Of a stretch of DNA of 64,000 nt, positions 46,110 to 53,772 are shown one piece after another. The translations under genes and the position numbers were made by a program. The notes under the pieces are model-generated. The model saw only the letters and a list, made by a program, of their open reading frames with translations, had not been told where the DNA came from and did no database searches. Origin of the DNA: Stenotrophomonas koreensis (GTDB lineage: Bacteria; Pseudomonadota; Gammaproteobacteria; Xanthomonadales; Xanthomonadaceae); NCBI RefSeq assembly GCF_001431525.1, contig NZ_LDJH01000008.1, forward strand, positions 96,170 to 160,169. The letters run 5' to 3'. The number at the start of each line of letters is the position of its first letter. Position 1 is the first letter of the stretch.

Positions 46110-46220
46110 CGCGGTCTGGCCGCAGAACGGACACGATGGCTTCCACCGCCTGCACGGACGGCCCCGGCAATCCGTGGCCCTGCAGCGGCAGGGTCCCGGC
46201 CTCATCGCCCGGCGTGGTGG

Positions 46221-46985
46221 TCAGTCCAGCTCCTGGACCCCGCCACCGGAGACGGTGAGGACCTGTCCACTGATCCAGGACGCTGCCGGCGCGCACAGGA
46301 ACAGCGCGGCGTTGGCCATGTCCTGTGGCTCGCCCAGGCGCTGGATCGGGGTGTGCGCCAGCATCCTCTGCTCGATTGCCGGGGTCAGCACCCCGGACAA
46401 GGCGGTGGTGCGGGTGGCGCCGGGGGCGATACCGTTGACCCGGATCCCGCGCGGCCCCAGATCAAAGGCGATATTGCGCAACAGGTGGCTGGCGGCGGCC
46501 TTGGAGGCGCCGTAAGAGGCCATGCGCCTGTTGCGGCTTTCCGCAGCCATCGAGGTGATCGCCAGCAGACTGCCGCCACCAGCCTGTTCCATCGCCGGGG
46601 CCGCCAGCTGGGCCAGACGGAACAGCGAAAACACATTCAGTTCGAAGGCGCGGTGGAAATCCGCCATCGGCATCTCGAACGGCTTGGGCCCACCGCCGCC
46701 CGCATTGGCGACAACGATGTTCAACTTGCCAAACTGCGCCAGTGCCGCCTGCACCAGCTGCTCCAGGTCCTGCTCGCAGGTGACGTCGCAGCGCAGCGGC
46801 CACGCACGACCGCCGGCAGCCCGGATCTGCTCCACCACCCCCGTGGCCCGCTCCAGGCTCAGGTCACTGACCACCACTGCCGCACCGGCGGCGGCAAAGG
46901 TCTGGGCAATGGCCCGGCCTATGCCATCAGCGGCACCGGTTACCACCGCGACCTGGTCATCCAGGCGGAAATCGGCAGCTTGTAC
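46221..46985 (-). CDS. hdhA: 7-alpha-hydroxysteroid dehydrogenase-like SDR, start codon unclear
   Basis: A ~254-residue short-chain dehydrogenase very close by eye to E. coli HdhA, which oxidises 7-alpha-hydroxy bile acids with NAD. Shared stretches include NAGGGGPKPFEMPMADFHRA, SLLAITSMAAESRN, SKAAASHLLRNIAFDLG and the C-terminal SGQVLTVSGGGVQELD. TGAADGIGRAIA binds the cofactor and SYGASK holds the catalytic Tyr and Lys. There is no ATG, GTG or TTG near the expected N-terminus. A good ribosome site GGGAGG stands seven bases before a GTA codon (46985-46983), exactly where the start should be. A GTG or ATG changed to GTA would explain it; the gene may be poorly or not translated. Confidence 0.78.
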   Translation of the reverse strand, partial: VQAADFRLDDQVAVVTGAADGIGRAIAQTFAAAGAAVVVSDLSLERATGVVEQIRAAGGRAWPLRCDVTCEQDLEQLVQAALAQFGKLNIVVANAGGGGPKPFEMPMADFHRAFELNVFSLFRLAQLAAPAMEQAGGGSLLAITSMAAESRNRRMASYGASKAAASHLLRNIAFDLGPRGIRVNGIAPGATRTTALSGVLTPAIEQRMLAHTPIQRLGEPQDMANAALFLCAPAASWISGQVLTVSGGGVQELD

Positions 46986-47095
46986 TTCAGAACCTCCCGG
47001 GCAGGAAAAGGACAGGACAACGCCAATGCTGCGCCGTGCGCAGACACGGCGTGTAGATCGATTGCCTGCGCAGGACAGTGACCGGTGGCGCCGGC

Positions 47096-47866
47096 TCAGG
47101 TCAGCGGCGGCTGGCGGTCGCTCTGGCGGGCGCCCCGGGCATTGACCTGCAGCCGGTACTGGCGCGGCGCCATCCCGGTTTCGGCACGGAATTTGCGGGT
47201 AAACGCACTTTGATCGGTAAAACCGCAGGCCTGGCCGATGCTGGCAATGCTGTCCGGGCCATGCAGCAGATGCATCGCCATCTGGATCCGCAACCGGGTC
47301 AGCACCTGCTGCGGCGTCATCTGGAACACCTTGCGGAAGCTGCGCTCGAGCTTGGAAAGCGAAAAGCCGGTCAGGTCCAGCAGCGTCTGCATGCGCACGC
47401 TGTGGCTGTAATGGCTGTTGAGGTATTCCAGCGCCAGCCGCAGCGGTTCGTATTCGGCCTCCAGCCCGCCGCGCTGGCCCAGATCGCGCGAAATGCCGAT
47501 CAGGCCGACAATCCGGCCGTCCTGGATGATCGGCCGCTTGCAGCTCAGGCACCACCCCGGCTGCCGGTTGGCAAACAGGTGTAGCTCCATCACGTTCTCG
47601 ATGACCTCGCCGGCCAGCACCCGTGCATCCTGCTCGACATAGGTCGCGCTCATCCCGGCCGGATACACCTCATCGGCACGCTTGCCGATCACCTCGGCCC
47701 GCGAGCGCACACCGAGCCGGCGCAGCATGGTCTGGTTGACGTGGGTATAACGCCCCTGCGCATCCTTGGCAAAGAACAGCACGCTGGGAATGGCATCGAA
47801 CAAGGCCTCGACCTCGGCAGGGTCCAGGGACGGTGCATGCGACGGGGAGGCTGGGTTGGGAAGCAT
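47096..47866 (-). CDS. AraC-family regulator with N-terminal PAS domain
   Basis: A 256-residue transcription regulator. Residues about 18-130 are a PAS domain (LFDAIPSVLFFAKDAQGRYT, VNQTMLRRLG, IIQDGRIVGLIGISRDL). Residues about 140-240 form the AraC-type double helix-turn-helix, with MQTLLDLTGFSLSKLERSFR and IGQACGFTDQSAFTRKFRA. A ligand or redox signal would be read by the PAS part. It lies directly upstream of the HdhA-like gene on the same strand, 110 bases apart, so it may control that gene; this is inference. Confidence 0.88.
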   Translation of the reverse strand: MLPNPASPSHAPSLDPAEVEALFDAIPSVLFFAKDAQGRYTHVNQTMLRRLGVRSRAEVIGKRADEVYPAGMSATYVEQDARVLAGEVIENVMELHLFANRQPGWCLSCKRPIIQDGRIVGLIGISRDLGQRGGLEAEYEPLRLALEYLNSHYSHSVRMQTLLDLTGFSLSKLERSFRKVFQMTPQQVLTRLRIQMAMHLLHGPDSIASIGQACGFTDQSAFTRKFRAETGMAPRQYRLQVNARGARQSDRQPPLT

Positions 47867-47994
47867 CGATCAGACCTGCAGGGAAACAGTACGCCCACAG
47901 GGCCAGCAGCTCCCCCGGGCAATGGTGACCCCGCTAGTGTGTACGATCACACGCCGCGGTGCAGGCCCGGTACGATCATCGCGGTTCCGGCCAC

Positions 47995-49365
47995 TCAGAT
48001 CGCAGCACTGCCCTGCCCCACCCGCGCGGCCAGCAGCCGCCAGGCCGGCAGCAGCACCAGCGCCCGGACCACGGCAAACACCAGCATCGCCAGCCACAGC
48101 CCATGGCTGCCCCACCCCTGCTGCGCCGGCCACGAGCACAGCACCAGCGCGAGCAATGCATACAGCGCCGAGCGCCGCATCGGCGCAGTGGCGGTGGCGC
48201 CGATGAACATGCCATCGAGCTGGAACGCGGCCACCGACAGCAGCACATAGGCCGCCACCCACGGCAGGTGGGCCTGCGCATGCGCGACCACCGCCGCCAG
48301 GTCGGTAAGCACGGCGATGATCCTGCCCCCGCACAGCAGCACCAGCAGCGCCAAGCCCAGCGCGGTGGCTGCGGCCAGCTCGCCGCCCAGGCGCACCACC
48401 CGGCCCAGCCCGCTGCGGTCGCCGCGGCCGATCGCACGGCCGACATGCGCCTCGGTGACATGGGCAAAGCCATCCAGGAAGAACGCGCAGAACGCCACCA
48501 GCTGCAGCAGCAGGTGGTTGCCGGCCAGCACCACCTCGCCGAGCTGGCTACCCTGGCGCGCGAACCAGGCAAACCCGGCCAGCAGGCACAACGTGCGCAG
48601 CAGCAGGTCGGCATTGGCCGACCACAGCGCCCGCCATGCCGTGCGGTCGCCCAACCACTGCCAGCCGGCCGGACGCAGGCCCGCGCCGTGCTCGCGCAGT
48701 GCCTGCCGCAACAGCCACAGCGCCAGTGCACAGCTGGTCCACTCGGCAATCGCCGTGCCCAGCCCAATGCCACGCAGCCCCATCCCCAGCCAGCCGGCAA
48801 ACCAGATATCAAGCAATGCATTGAGCCCGTTGAGCAGCAGCTGCACCGCCAGCAGCGCGCCACCACGGCCCAGCCCGATCAGGCTGCCGCACAGCGCATA
48901 CAGCGCCAGCGCCGCCGGCGCGCCCCAGATCCGTGCGGCCACGTAGTCATCGCTGCGGGCCTCCAGCGCCGGCGTGCTGCCTAGTGCGGTATGGAACAGC
49001 AGCGACAGCGGGGCATGCAACAACCACAGCGCCAGGCCAATCCCCAGCCCCAGCAACAACGGCCGCAGCACCGCCGCCTGCAGTCGCACCGCCTGCCCGC
49101 CCCCGGCCGCCTGCGCGACGAACCCGGTGGTGGCCATGCGCAGGAAGCCAAAGGCCCAGTAGAGGAAATTGAACAGCAGTGCCCCCACCGCCAGCGCCCC
49201 CAGCTCTGCGGCACTGCCGTAGTGGCCGATTACCGCGGTATCGACCATCCCCAGCAACGGCACCGACGCCCCGGCCAGGATGATCGGCACCGCCTGGCGG
49301 GCGAGCGTCGTGCGCGTGGGCAGCGATGAGGGCGAGGGATTGGCGGGTGTGGAGCGGGAAACCAT
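47995..49365 (-). CDS. MATE-family efflux transporter (DinF-like)
   Basis: A 456-residue inner-membrane exporter with about 12 helices in two halves, the plan of MATE transporters that swap H+ or Na+ for organic cations or drugs. The first half starts QAVPIILAGASVPLLGMVDT and includes GFLRMATTGFVAQAAG, as in the DinF branch; the second has GFAHVTEAHVGRAIGRGD, a typical signature. The substrate is unknown. Start 49365 gives MVSRSTPANP; a longer frame adds 25 residues without a ribosome site. It ends 129 bases from the AraC-type gene on the same strand. Confidence 0.9.
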   Translation of the reverse strand: MVSRSTPANPSPSSLPTRTTLARQAVPIILAGASVPLLGMVDTAVIGHYGSAAELGALAVGALLFNFLYWAFGFLRMATTGFVAQAAGGGQAVRLQAAVLRPLLLGLGIGLALWLLHAPLSLLFHTALGSTPALEARSDDYVAARIWGAPAALALYALCGSLIGLGRGGALLAVQLLLNGLNALLDIWFAGWLGMGLRGIGLGTAIAEWTSCALALWLLRQALREHGAGLRPAGWQWLGDRTAWRALWSANADLLLRTLCLLAGFAWFARQGSQLGEVVLAGNHLLLQLVAFCAFFLDGFAHVTEAHVGRAIGRGDRSGLGRVVRLGGELAAATALGLALLVLLCGGRIIAVLTDLAAVVAHAQAHLPWVAAYVLLSVAAFQLDGMFIGATATAPMRRSALYALLALVLCSWPAQQGWGSHGLWLAMLVFAVVRALVLLPAWRLLAARVGQGSAAI

Positions 49366-49456
49366 CCGGTCATGATGACCGATGGCAAGCTTCCCGGTCA
49401 TACACCGCCGTAAACAAGCTGCGGGGATAGATGAGCGCAAGCTCGACGCGTGGGCT

Positions 49457-49780
49457 TCAAAGGGCTGCCTGTGCTTTCCGCAACGGCAGCAGGTCGGCAG
49501 CGGACAGTGGCCCCACCACGCGCGCCAGTTGCTGCCCCCCCCGCAGCAGCACCAGTGTGGGCCGCAACGTGATCCGGAACGAGCGGCCGGGCGGCTCGCC
49601 CCGCCCGTCCTCGATCTTCAGGTGTTCCAGCTGCGGTTGGTCACCGAGCAGCGGGCGGATCGCCGGCTGCGCAGCCTGGCAGTGGCCGCACCACGGCGCA
49701 CCGAACTCCAGCAGCAGGCTTTGCCCGCTCGCATCAACATCAGCGCGGGCGGGTTCGGTTTGCAGGTAGTGTCCGTGCAA
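49457..49780 (-). CDS. Thioredoxin-family protein
   Basis: A small thioredoxin with the active-site motif WCGHC (LLLEFGAPWCGHCQAAQPAI) and the cis-Pro region RPTLVLLRGGQQLARVVGPL. Reduces disulfides in the cytoplasm; the target is unknown. No in-frame ATG exists before the fold. I use the TTG at 49780, which gives a 107-residue product of usual thioredoxin size; another TTG at 49843 would add 21 residues that look unlike the family. The start is therefore uncertain. It lies 129 bases downstream of the dcp terminator on the same strand and 91 bases before the MATE gene. Confidence 0.72.
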   Translation of the reverse strand: MHGHYLQTEPARADVDASGQSLLLEFGAPWCGHCQAAQPAIRPLLGDQPQLEHLKIEDGRGEPPGRSFRITLRPTLVLLRGGQQLARVVGPLSAADLLPLRKAQAAL

Positions 49781-49855
49781 ACAGGGGAACCCACAAACCA
49801 GGTAGAGGCGGAACTGTGGAGCACGGAAACCGGGCCAATCCAAAGTCGGATCCCC

Positions 49856-49884
49856 AAAAAAAGCGACCCGGTTTCCCGGGTCGC
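49856..49884 (-). terminator. Rho-independent terminator of the peptidyl-dipeptidase gene
   Basis: On the minus strand a nine-base-pair stem GCGACCCGG / CCGGGTCGC with loop GAAA is followed by seven Ts. It lies 28 bases after the stop codon. Confidence 0.93.
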
Positions 49885-49912
49885 CTTCTGGGTTACTGCA
49901 CGTCAGGCCGGA

Positions 49913-52039
49913 TTACTTCAGGCCGCGGTTGCGCAGCAGGGCATCAGCGCTGGGCATGCGGCCGCGGAAGGCCTTGTAGCTCTCGGCCGGGTCGCGGGTG
50001 TTGCCAACCTCGTACACCTCGCGGCGCAGCTTGGCGGCAAGCTCCGGGTCGAACACGTTGCCGGCTTCCTTGAACGCATCAAAGCCGTCGGCGTCCATCG
50101 CTTCGGCCCAGGTGTAGGCGTAGTAGCTGGCCGAATAGCCACCATCGAAGATGTGGCTGAAGTGCGGCAGGCGGTGGCGCATGCCGATCTGCTCGGGCAC
50201 GCCCAGCTCACGCAGCTGCTCGGCCTCCCACTTGCCGGCGTCGAAGTCGGCCGGCAGCTCGGTCAGCTGGTGCAGGCGCATGTCCAGAATGGCCGAGGAC
50301 AGCTGCTGGATGGTCGAGAAACCCTGGTTGAAGGTCTGGGCCTTCAGCAGCGACTCCAGCATGGCCGTCGGCATCGGCTCGCCGGCGGCATTGCGGGCAT
50401 GGGCCTGCAGGATGGTCGGCTCGGTGATCCAGTGTTCGTACACCTGCGACGGGAACTCGACGAAGTCGCGTGCCACGGCGGTGCCCGACAGGCTCGGGTA
50501 ATGCGCCTTGGACAGCAGGCCGTGCAGGCCATGACCGAATTCGTGGAACAGGGTCTGGGCTTCGTCCAGGGAGATCAGCGCACGCTCGCCGGCAGCCGGC
50601 GGGGTGATGTTCTGGTTGTTGACCACGATCGGGCTTTCGCCCAGCAGGCCGTTCGGCACGCGGATGCTGTTCATCCAGGCGCCCGGACGCTTGGTCGGAC
50701 GGGCGAACCAGTCGGCGTAGAACAGGCCGATCTTGCTGCCGTCCGCCTCACGGATCTCGAACACGCGCACGCCGTCGGCGTAGACCGGAATGTCCTTGCG
50801 CTCATGCACGGTCAGGCCGAACAGCTTCTGGGTGGTCTCGAACATGGCAGCGACCATGCCGTCCATCGGCATGTACTGCTTGACCTCGGCCTCGTTCAGG
50901 GCAAAGCGCTCGCTACGGACCTGCTCGGCGTAGTAGCGCCAGTCCCACGGCTGGACGTCGGTGATGCCGTCCTTGGCGGCCAGCGCCTGGATGTCGGCCA
51001 GTTCTTCCTTGGCGCGTTCCAGGGCCGGGGTGTAGACGGCCATCAGCAGGTCCATCGCCGCTGCCGGGGTCTTGGCCATGGCGTCGGACAGGACGAAATC
51101 GGCGTGGGTCGCCGCGCCCATCAGCTTGGCGCGCTCGATGCGCAGCTCGACCAGACGCTTGATTTCGGCGCTGGTGTTGTTCTCGTTGGCGTTGTCACCA
51201 CGGAAGGTGAAGGCACGCCAGATCTTCTCGCGGGCGTCGCGGTTGGGCGCGGCGGTCAGGAACGGTTCGGCGGCCGAACGGGTGGCCGGGAACAGGTACT
51301 GGCCCGCTTTGCCTGCGGCTTCGGCAGCGGCAGCGGCAGCGCCGACCTGGTCTGCCGGCAGGCCTTCCACTTCCGCAGCGGTCAGGAAGACATCGTTGGC
51401 CTTCTGGTCGGCCAGCAGCTTCTGCCCGAACTGCACGCCCAGGTTGGCCATCTCTTCGTTGATGGCGGCAACGCGGGTGCGGGCTTCTTCGGACAGCGCG
51501 GCACCGGCGCGCACGAAACGCTTGTGGGTCTGCTCCAACAGGCGGGCCTGTTCCGGGTTCAGGCCCAGCTCGGCGCGCTTGTTGAAAAGCGTGTCCACGC
51601 GCTGGAACAGCGCCTGGTCCAGCATGGTCTCGTTGGACAGGCGGGCCAGCTTCGGCGCAATGGCCTTCTGCACGGCCTGGTTGGCCGGGGTGGCATCGGC
51701 CGAAGCCACAGTGAAGAAGGTGCTGGCCACGCGCGACAGTTCGCGACCCGAACGCTCCATCGCTTCGATGGTGTTCTCGAAGGTCGGCTCGTCGGTGTTG
51801 TTGGCGATGGCCTGGTTCTGCTCGCGGGCAGCGGCGATGGCCTGATCGAAGGCGGCCTCGTAGTGCTCGGCACGGATCAGGTCATACGGCGGCACGCCGT
51901 CAGGGGTATTCCAGGCACCCATCAGCGGGTTGGCCGACTGCTCGGCGCTGACCGGGGTGGATTGGTTGCCGTTGGGCTGGCTGCAGCCCATCAGGGTAGC
52001 CGCGATGGCGGCGGAAAGAACACAGGTACGGAGGATCAT
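49913..52039 (-). CDS. dcp: M3-family peptidyl-dipeptidase, lipoprotein (Dcp-like)
   Basis: A 708-residue zinc peptidase that removes dipeptides from the C-terminus of peptides. The zinc site is HEFGHGLHGLLS with the third ligand downstream in the EFPSQVYEHW region. A lipoprotein signal MILRTCVLSAAIAATLMGCS places it in the periplasm; E. coli Dcp is cytoplasmic, but xanthomonad versions are often exported. DGGYSASYYAYTWAEAMDAD is a family signature for substrate binding. The gene is transcribed alone and closes with a strong terminator. Confidence 0.92.
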   Translation of the reverse strand: MILRTCVLSAAIAATLMGCSQPNGNQSTPVSAEQSANPLMGAWNTPDGVPPYDLIRAEHYEAAFDQAIAAAREQNQAIANNTDEPTFENTIEAMERSGRELSRVASTFFTVASADATPANQAVQKAIAPKLARLSNETMLDQALFQRVDTLFNKRAELGLNPEQARLLEQTHKRFVRAGAALSEEARTRVAAINEEMANLGVQFGQKLLADQKANDVFLTAAEVEGLPADQVGAAAAAAEAAGKAGQYLFPATRSAAEPFLTAAPNRDAREKIWRAFTFRGDNANENNTSAEIKRLVELRIERAKLMGAATHADFVLSDAMAKTPAAAMDLLMAVYTPALERAKEELADIQALAAKDGITDVQPWDWRYYAEQVRSERFALNEAEVKQYMPMDGMVAAMFETTQKLFGLTVHERKDIPVYADGVRVFEIREADGSKIGLFYADWFARPTKRPGAWMNSIRVPNGLLGESPIVVNNQNITPPAAGERALISLDEAQTLFHEFGHGLHGLLSKAHYPSLSGTAVARDFVEFPSQVYEHWITEPTILQAHARNAAGEPMPTAMLESLLKAQTFNQGFSTIQQLSSAILDMRLHQLTELPADFDAGKWEAEQLRELGVPEQIGMRHRLPHFSHIFDGGYSASYYAYTWAEAMDADGFDAFKEAGNVFDPELAAKLRREVYEVGNTRDPAESYKAFRGRMPSADALLRNRGLK

Positions 52040-52330
52040 CAGCAGCTTCCTGACACAGTTGACCGTTCAATGTATGCCAAGTGGCAATCTTTGCGTGTGC
52101 CAGAAGTCTTGGACTCGCCCGGGCAGCACACCTGGACAGGGGCCAGGTGCGTTTGCAGCATCAGAACCGGGCGGGCTGTCGGCTTATCAGCCGCGCCTGG
52201 ACGCCCGCGCTGCCAGCCGGCGCCGGATCCGGGCCGGCGTGCCCAGCCGCGCGGCGCTGGACGCGCGCGCGTGACAGCCTGCAACGCACTGCCGCCTTGC
52301 GGCCATTGCCGGCAGCGGCCGCTTGCCTCA
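52040..52330. other. 290-base gap upstream of dcp
   Basis: No gene is supported. It should contain the dcp promoter and the 3' end of the ferric reductase-like gene's transcript. No clear hairpin with a T-run is seen. Confidence 0.4.
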
Positions 52331-53632
52331 TCAACGGAACTGGAACAGCTCATGGCGCAGGCAGTGCTCGCCAACGCCACTGGCACGCATCAACCCACGC
52401 ACCTGCTCCAGCAGGCCGGGCGGCCCGCAGAAATTGATCTGCACCCGGTCGGCGCCCGCCTGCGCCACCAACTGCGCAAACTGCTCGCGAAACGCCGGTG
52501 TGGCCGGGCCACTGGTCACTTCCACCAGGTTCACGCCACGGCGGGCGCACAGCCCGGCCAGGTCAATGCCTGCTGGCAGCTCGCGTCCGGGCGTAGTGAA
52601 ATGAAACAGGGTCACCGCTGCGGCCGGCGGCTCGACGCAATCCTGCAGCCAGGCAATGAACGGAGTGATCCCCACGCCACCGGCAATCCAGATCTCCTGC
52701 CGGCCATCGGCCTGACGCTGGAAACGGCCAAACGGGGCATACACCTCGGCCAGCAGGCCAGGCTGGGCCTGCTGGACCAGGCGGGCGGTGTAATCGCCCA
52801 GCGAGCGCACCATGAAGGCGATCGCCCCATCCGCTCCGGCGGCACTGGCAATCGTGTACGGATGCGGCTCACGCAGGCCCTCGTGTTTGAACGAGACAAA
52901 GGCGAACTGGCCGGCGGCGAAGGGAATGGCCCGCGCCACCGGCACCAGCTGCAGGTAAACCGCCGACCCATTGGAGGAGACCTCCACCAGGCGGTATTCG
53001 GCATGCCGGGCCAGGAACGGATACAGCAGCAGTTTGTAGCCGGCGGCCAGCACGCCCAGAGCGGAAACCACGGCCAGCCAGACACCGGCCGGGCTGGCCA
53101 GCACGATCGGTGAGCGGAAGCTGAGCCAGTGCGCGACCACGACCAGGAACAACGGACCGGACAGCTTGTGCCACCAGCGCCAGACCCGGTACGGGATGTT
53201 GCGGTTCAGGGCCAGCAGCACGATCAGCATCAGCGCAAGGAAGCTGAGCTGGCGCAGCAGCCGGGTGGCTGCCGAAGGCAGCTCCACGATCGACAGTACC
53301 TGCCAGTCCGGATGCCCGCTCTTGAAGGCAAAGTGCACACAGGCCAGGACCAGGGCCCAGATGCCCAGCCATTTGTGCGCGGCATACACCCGGTCCAGGC
53401 CGCCAAGGAAGGATTCCACCCAGGGCCAGCGCGCGGCCAGCAACGCGGCGGTGGCCATCAGCGCAACGGCAGCGATGCCCGAGCCAAGGCTGAGGGTTCC
53501 CAGGCTCAGCCGGCTGGACGTCGGCACGCTCAGCCACAGTGCACAGAAGCTGAGGATGACCACCAGCCCCACCAGCGGGCCTGGCCCCAGCCGCGGCGAA
53601 CGCAGCAGCATTGCCCACCAATGGCTCTTCAT
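52331..53632 (-). CDS. Ferric reductase-like transmembrane protein with NAD(P)H/FAD domain
   Basis: A 433-residue inner-membrane electron carrier. The first ~210 residues form six helices of a ferric reductase-type heme domain with His pairs in YAAHKWLGIWALVLACVHF and WWHKLSGPLFLVVVAHWL. The rest is a ferredoxin-NADP reductase-like part: FAD binding in EPHPYTIAS, and NAD(P)H binding in WIAGGVGITPFIAWL and INFCGPPGLLEQVR. Members reduce iron, copper or quinones; which one is unknown. A GTG one codon upstream is an alternative start. It stands on its own between dcp and the GGDEF gene. Confidence 0.87.
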   Translation of the reverse strand: MKSHWWAMLLRSPRLGPGPLVGLVVILSFCALWLSVPTSSRLSLGTLSLGSGIAAVALMATAALLAARWPWVESFLGGLDRVYAAHKWLGIWALVLACVHFAFKSGHPDWQVLSIVELPSAATRLLRQLSFLALMLIVLLALNRNIPYRVWRWWHKLSGPLFLVVVAHWLSFRSPIVLASPAGVWLAVVSALGVLAAGYKLLLYPFLARHAEYRLVEVSSNGSAVYLQLVPVARAIPFAAGQFAFVSFKHEGLREPHPYTIASAAGADGAIAFMVRSLGDYTARLVQQAQPGLLAEVYAPFGRFQRQADGRQEIWIAGGVGITPFIAWLQDCVEPPAAAVTLFHFTTPGRELPAGIDLAGLCARRGVNLVEVTSGPATPAFREQFAQLVAQAGADRVQINFCGPPGLLEQVRGLMRASGVGEHCLRHELFQFR

Positions 53633-53772
53633 CACCCCTTCCCCGCATCGCCCGGTGATGTGCTGCGGCCGGCTGGCAACAGACTGGTGATTACGGTAAC
53701 AGCCCGCAGCCGGCCACGGGAAGCAGCGCCAGCCGGCTTGTCCGGCCCGGATTGGCAGCCAGGCGCAGACAC

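Noticed and set aside
49382..53113. 1243-codon plus-strand frame across thioredoxin and dcp
   Set aside because: Antisense to well-recognised genes, with a low-complexity Gly/Gln/Arg product and no ribosome site.
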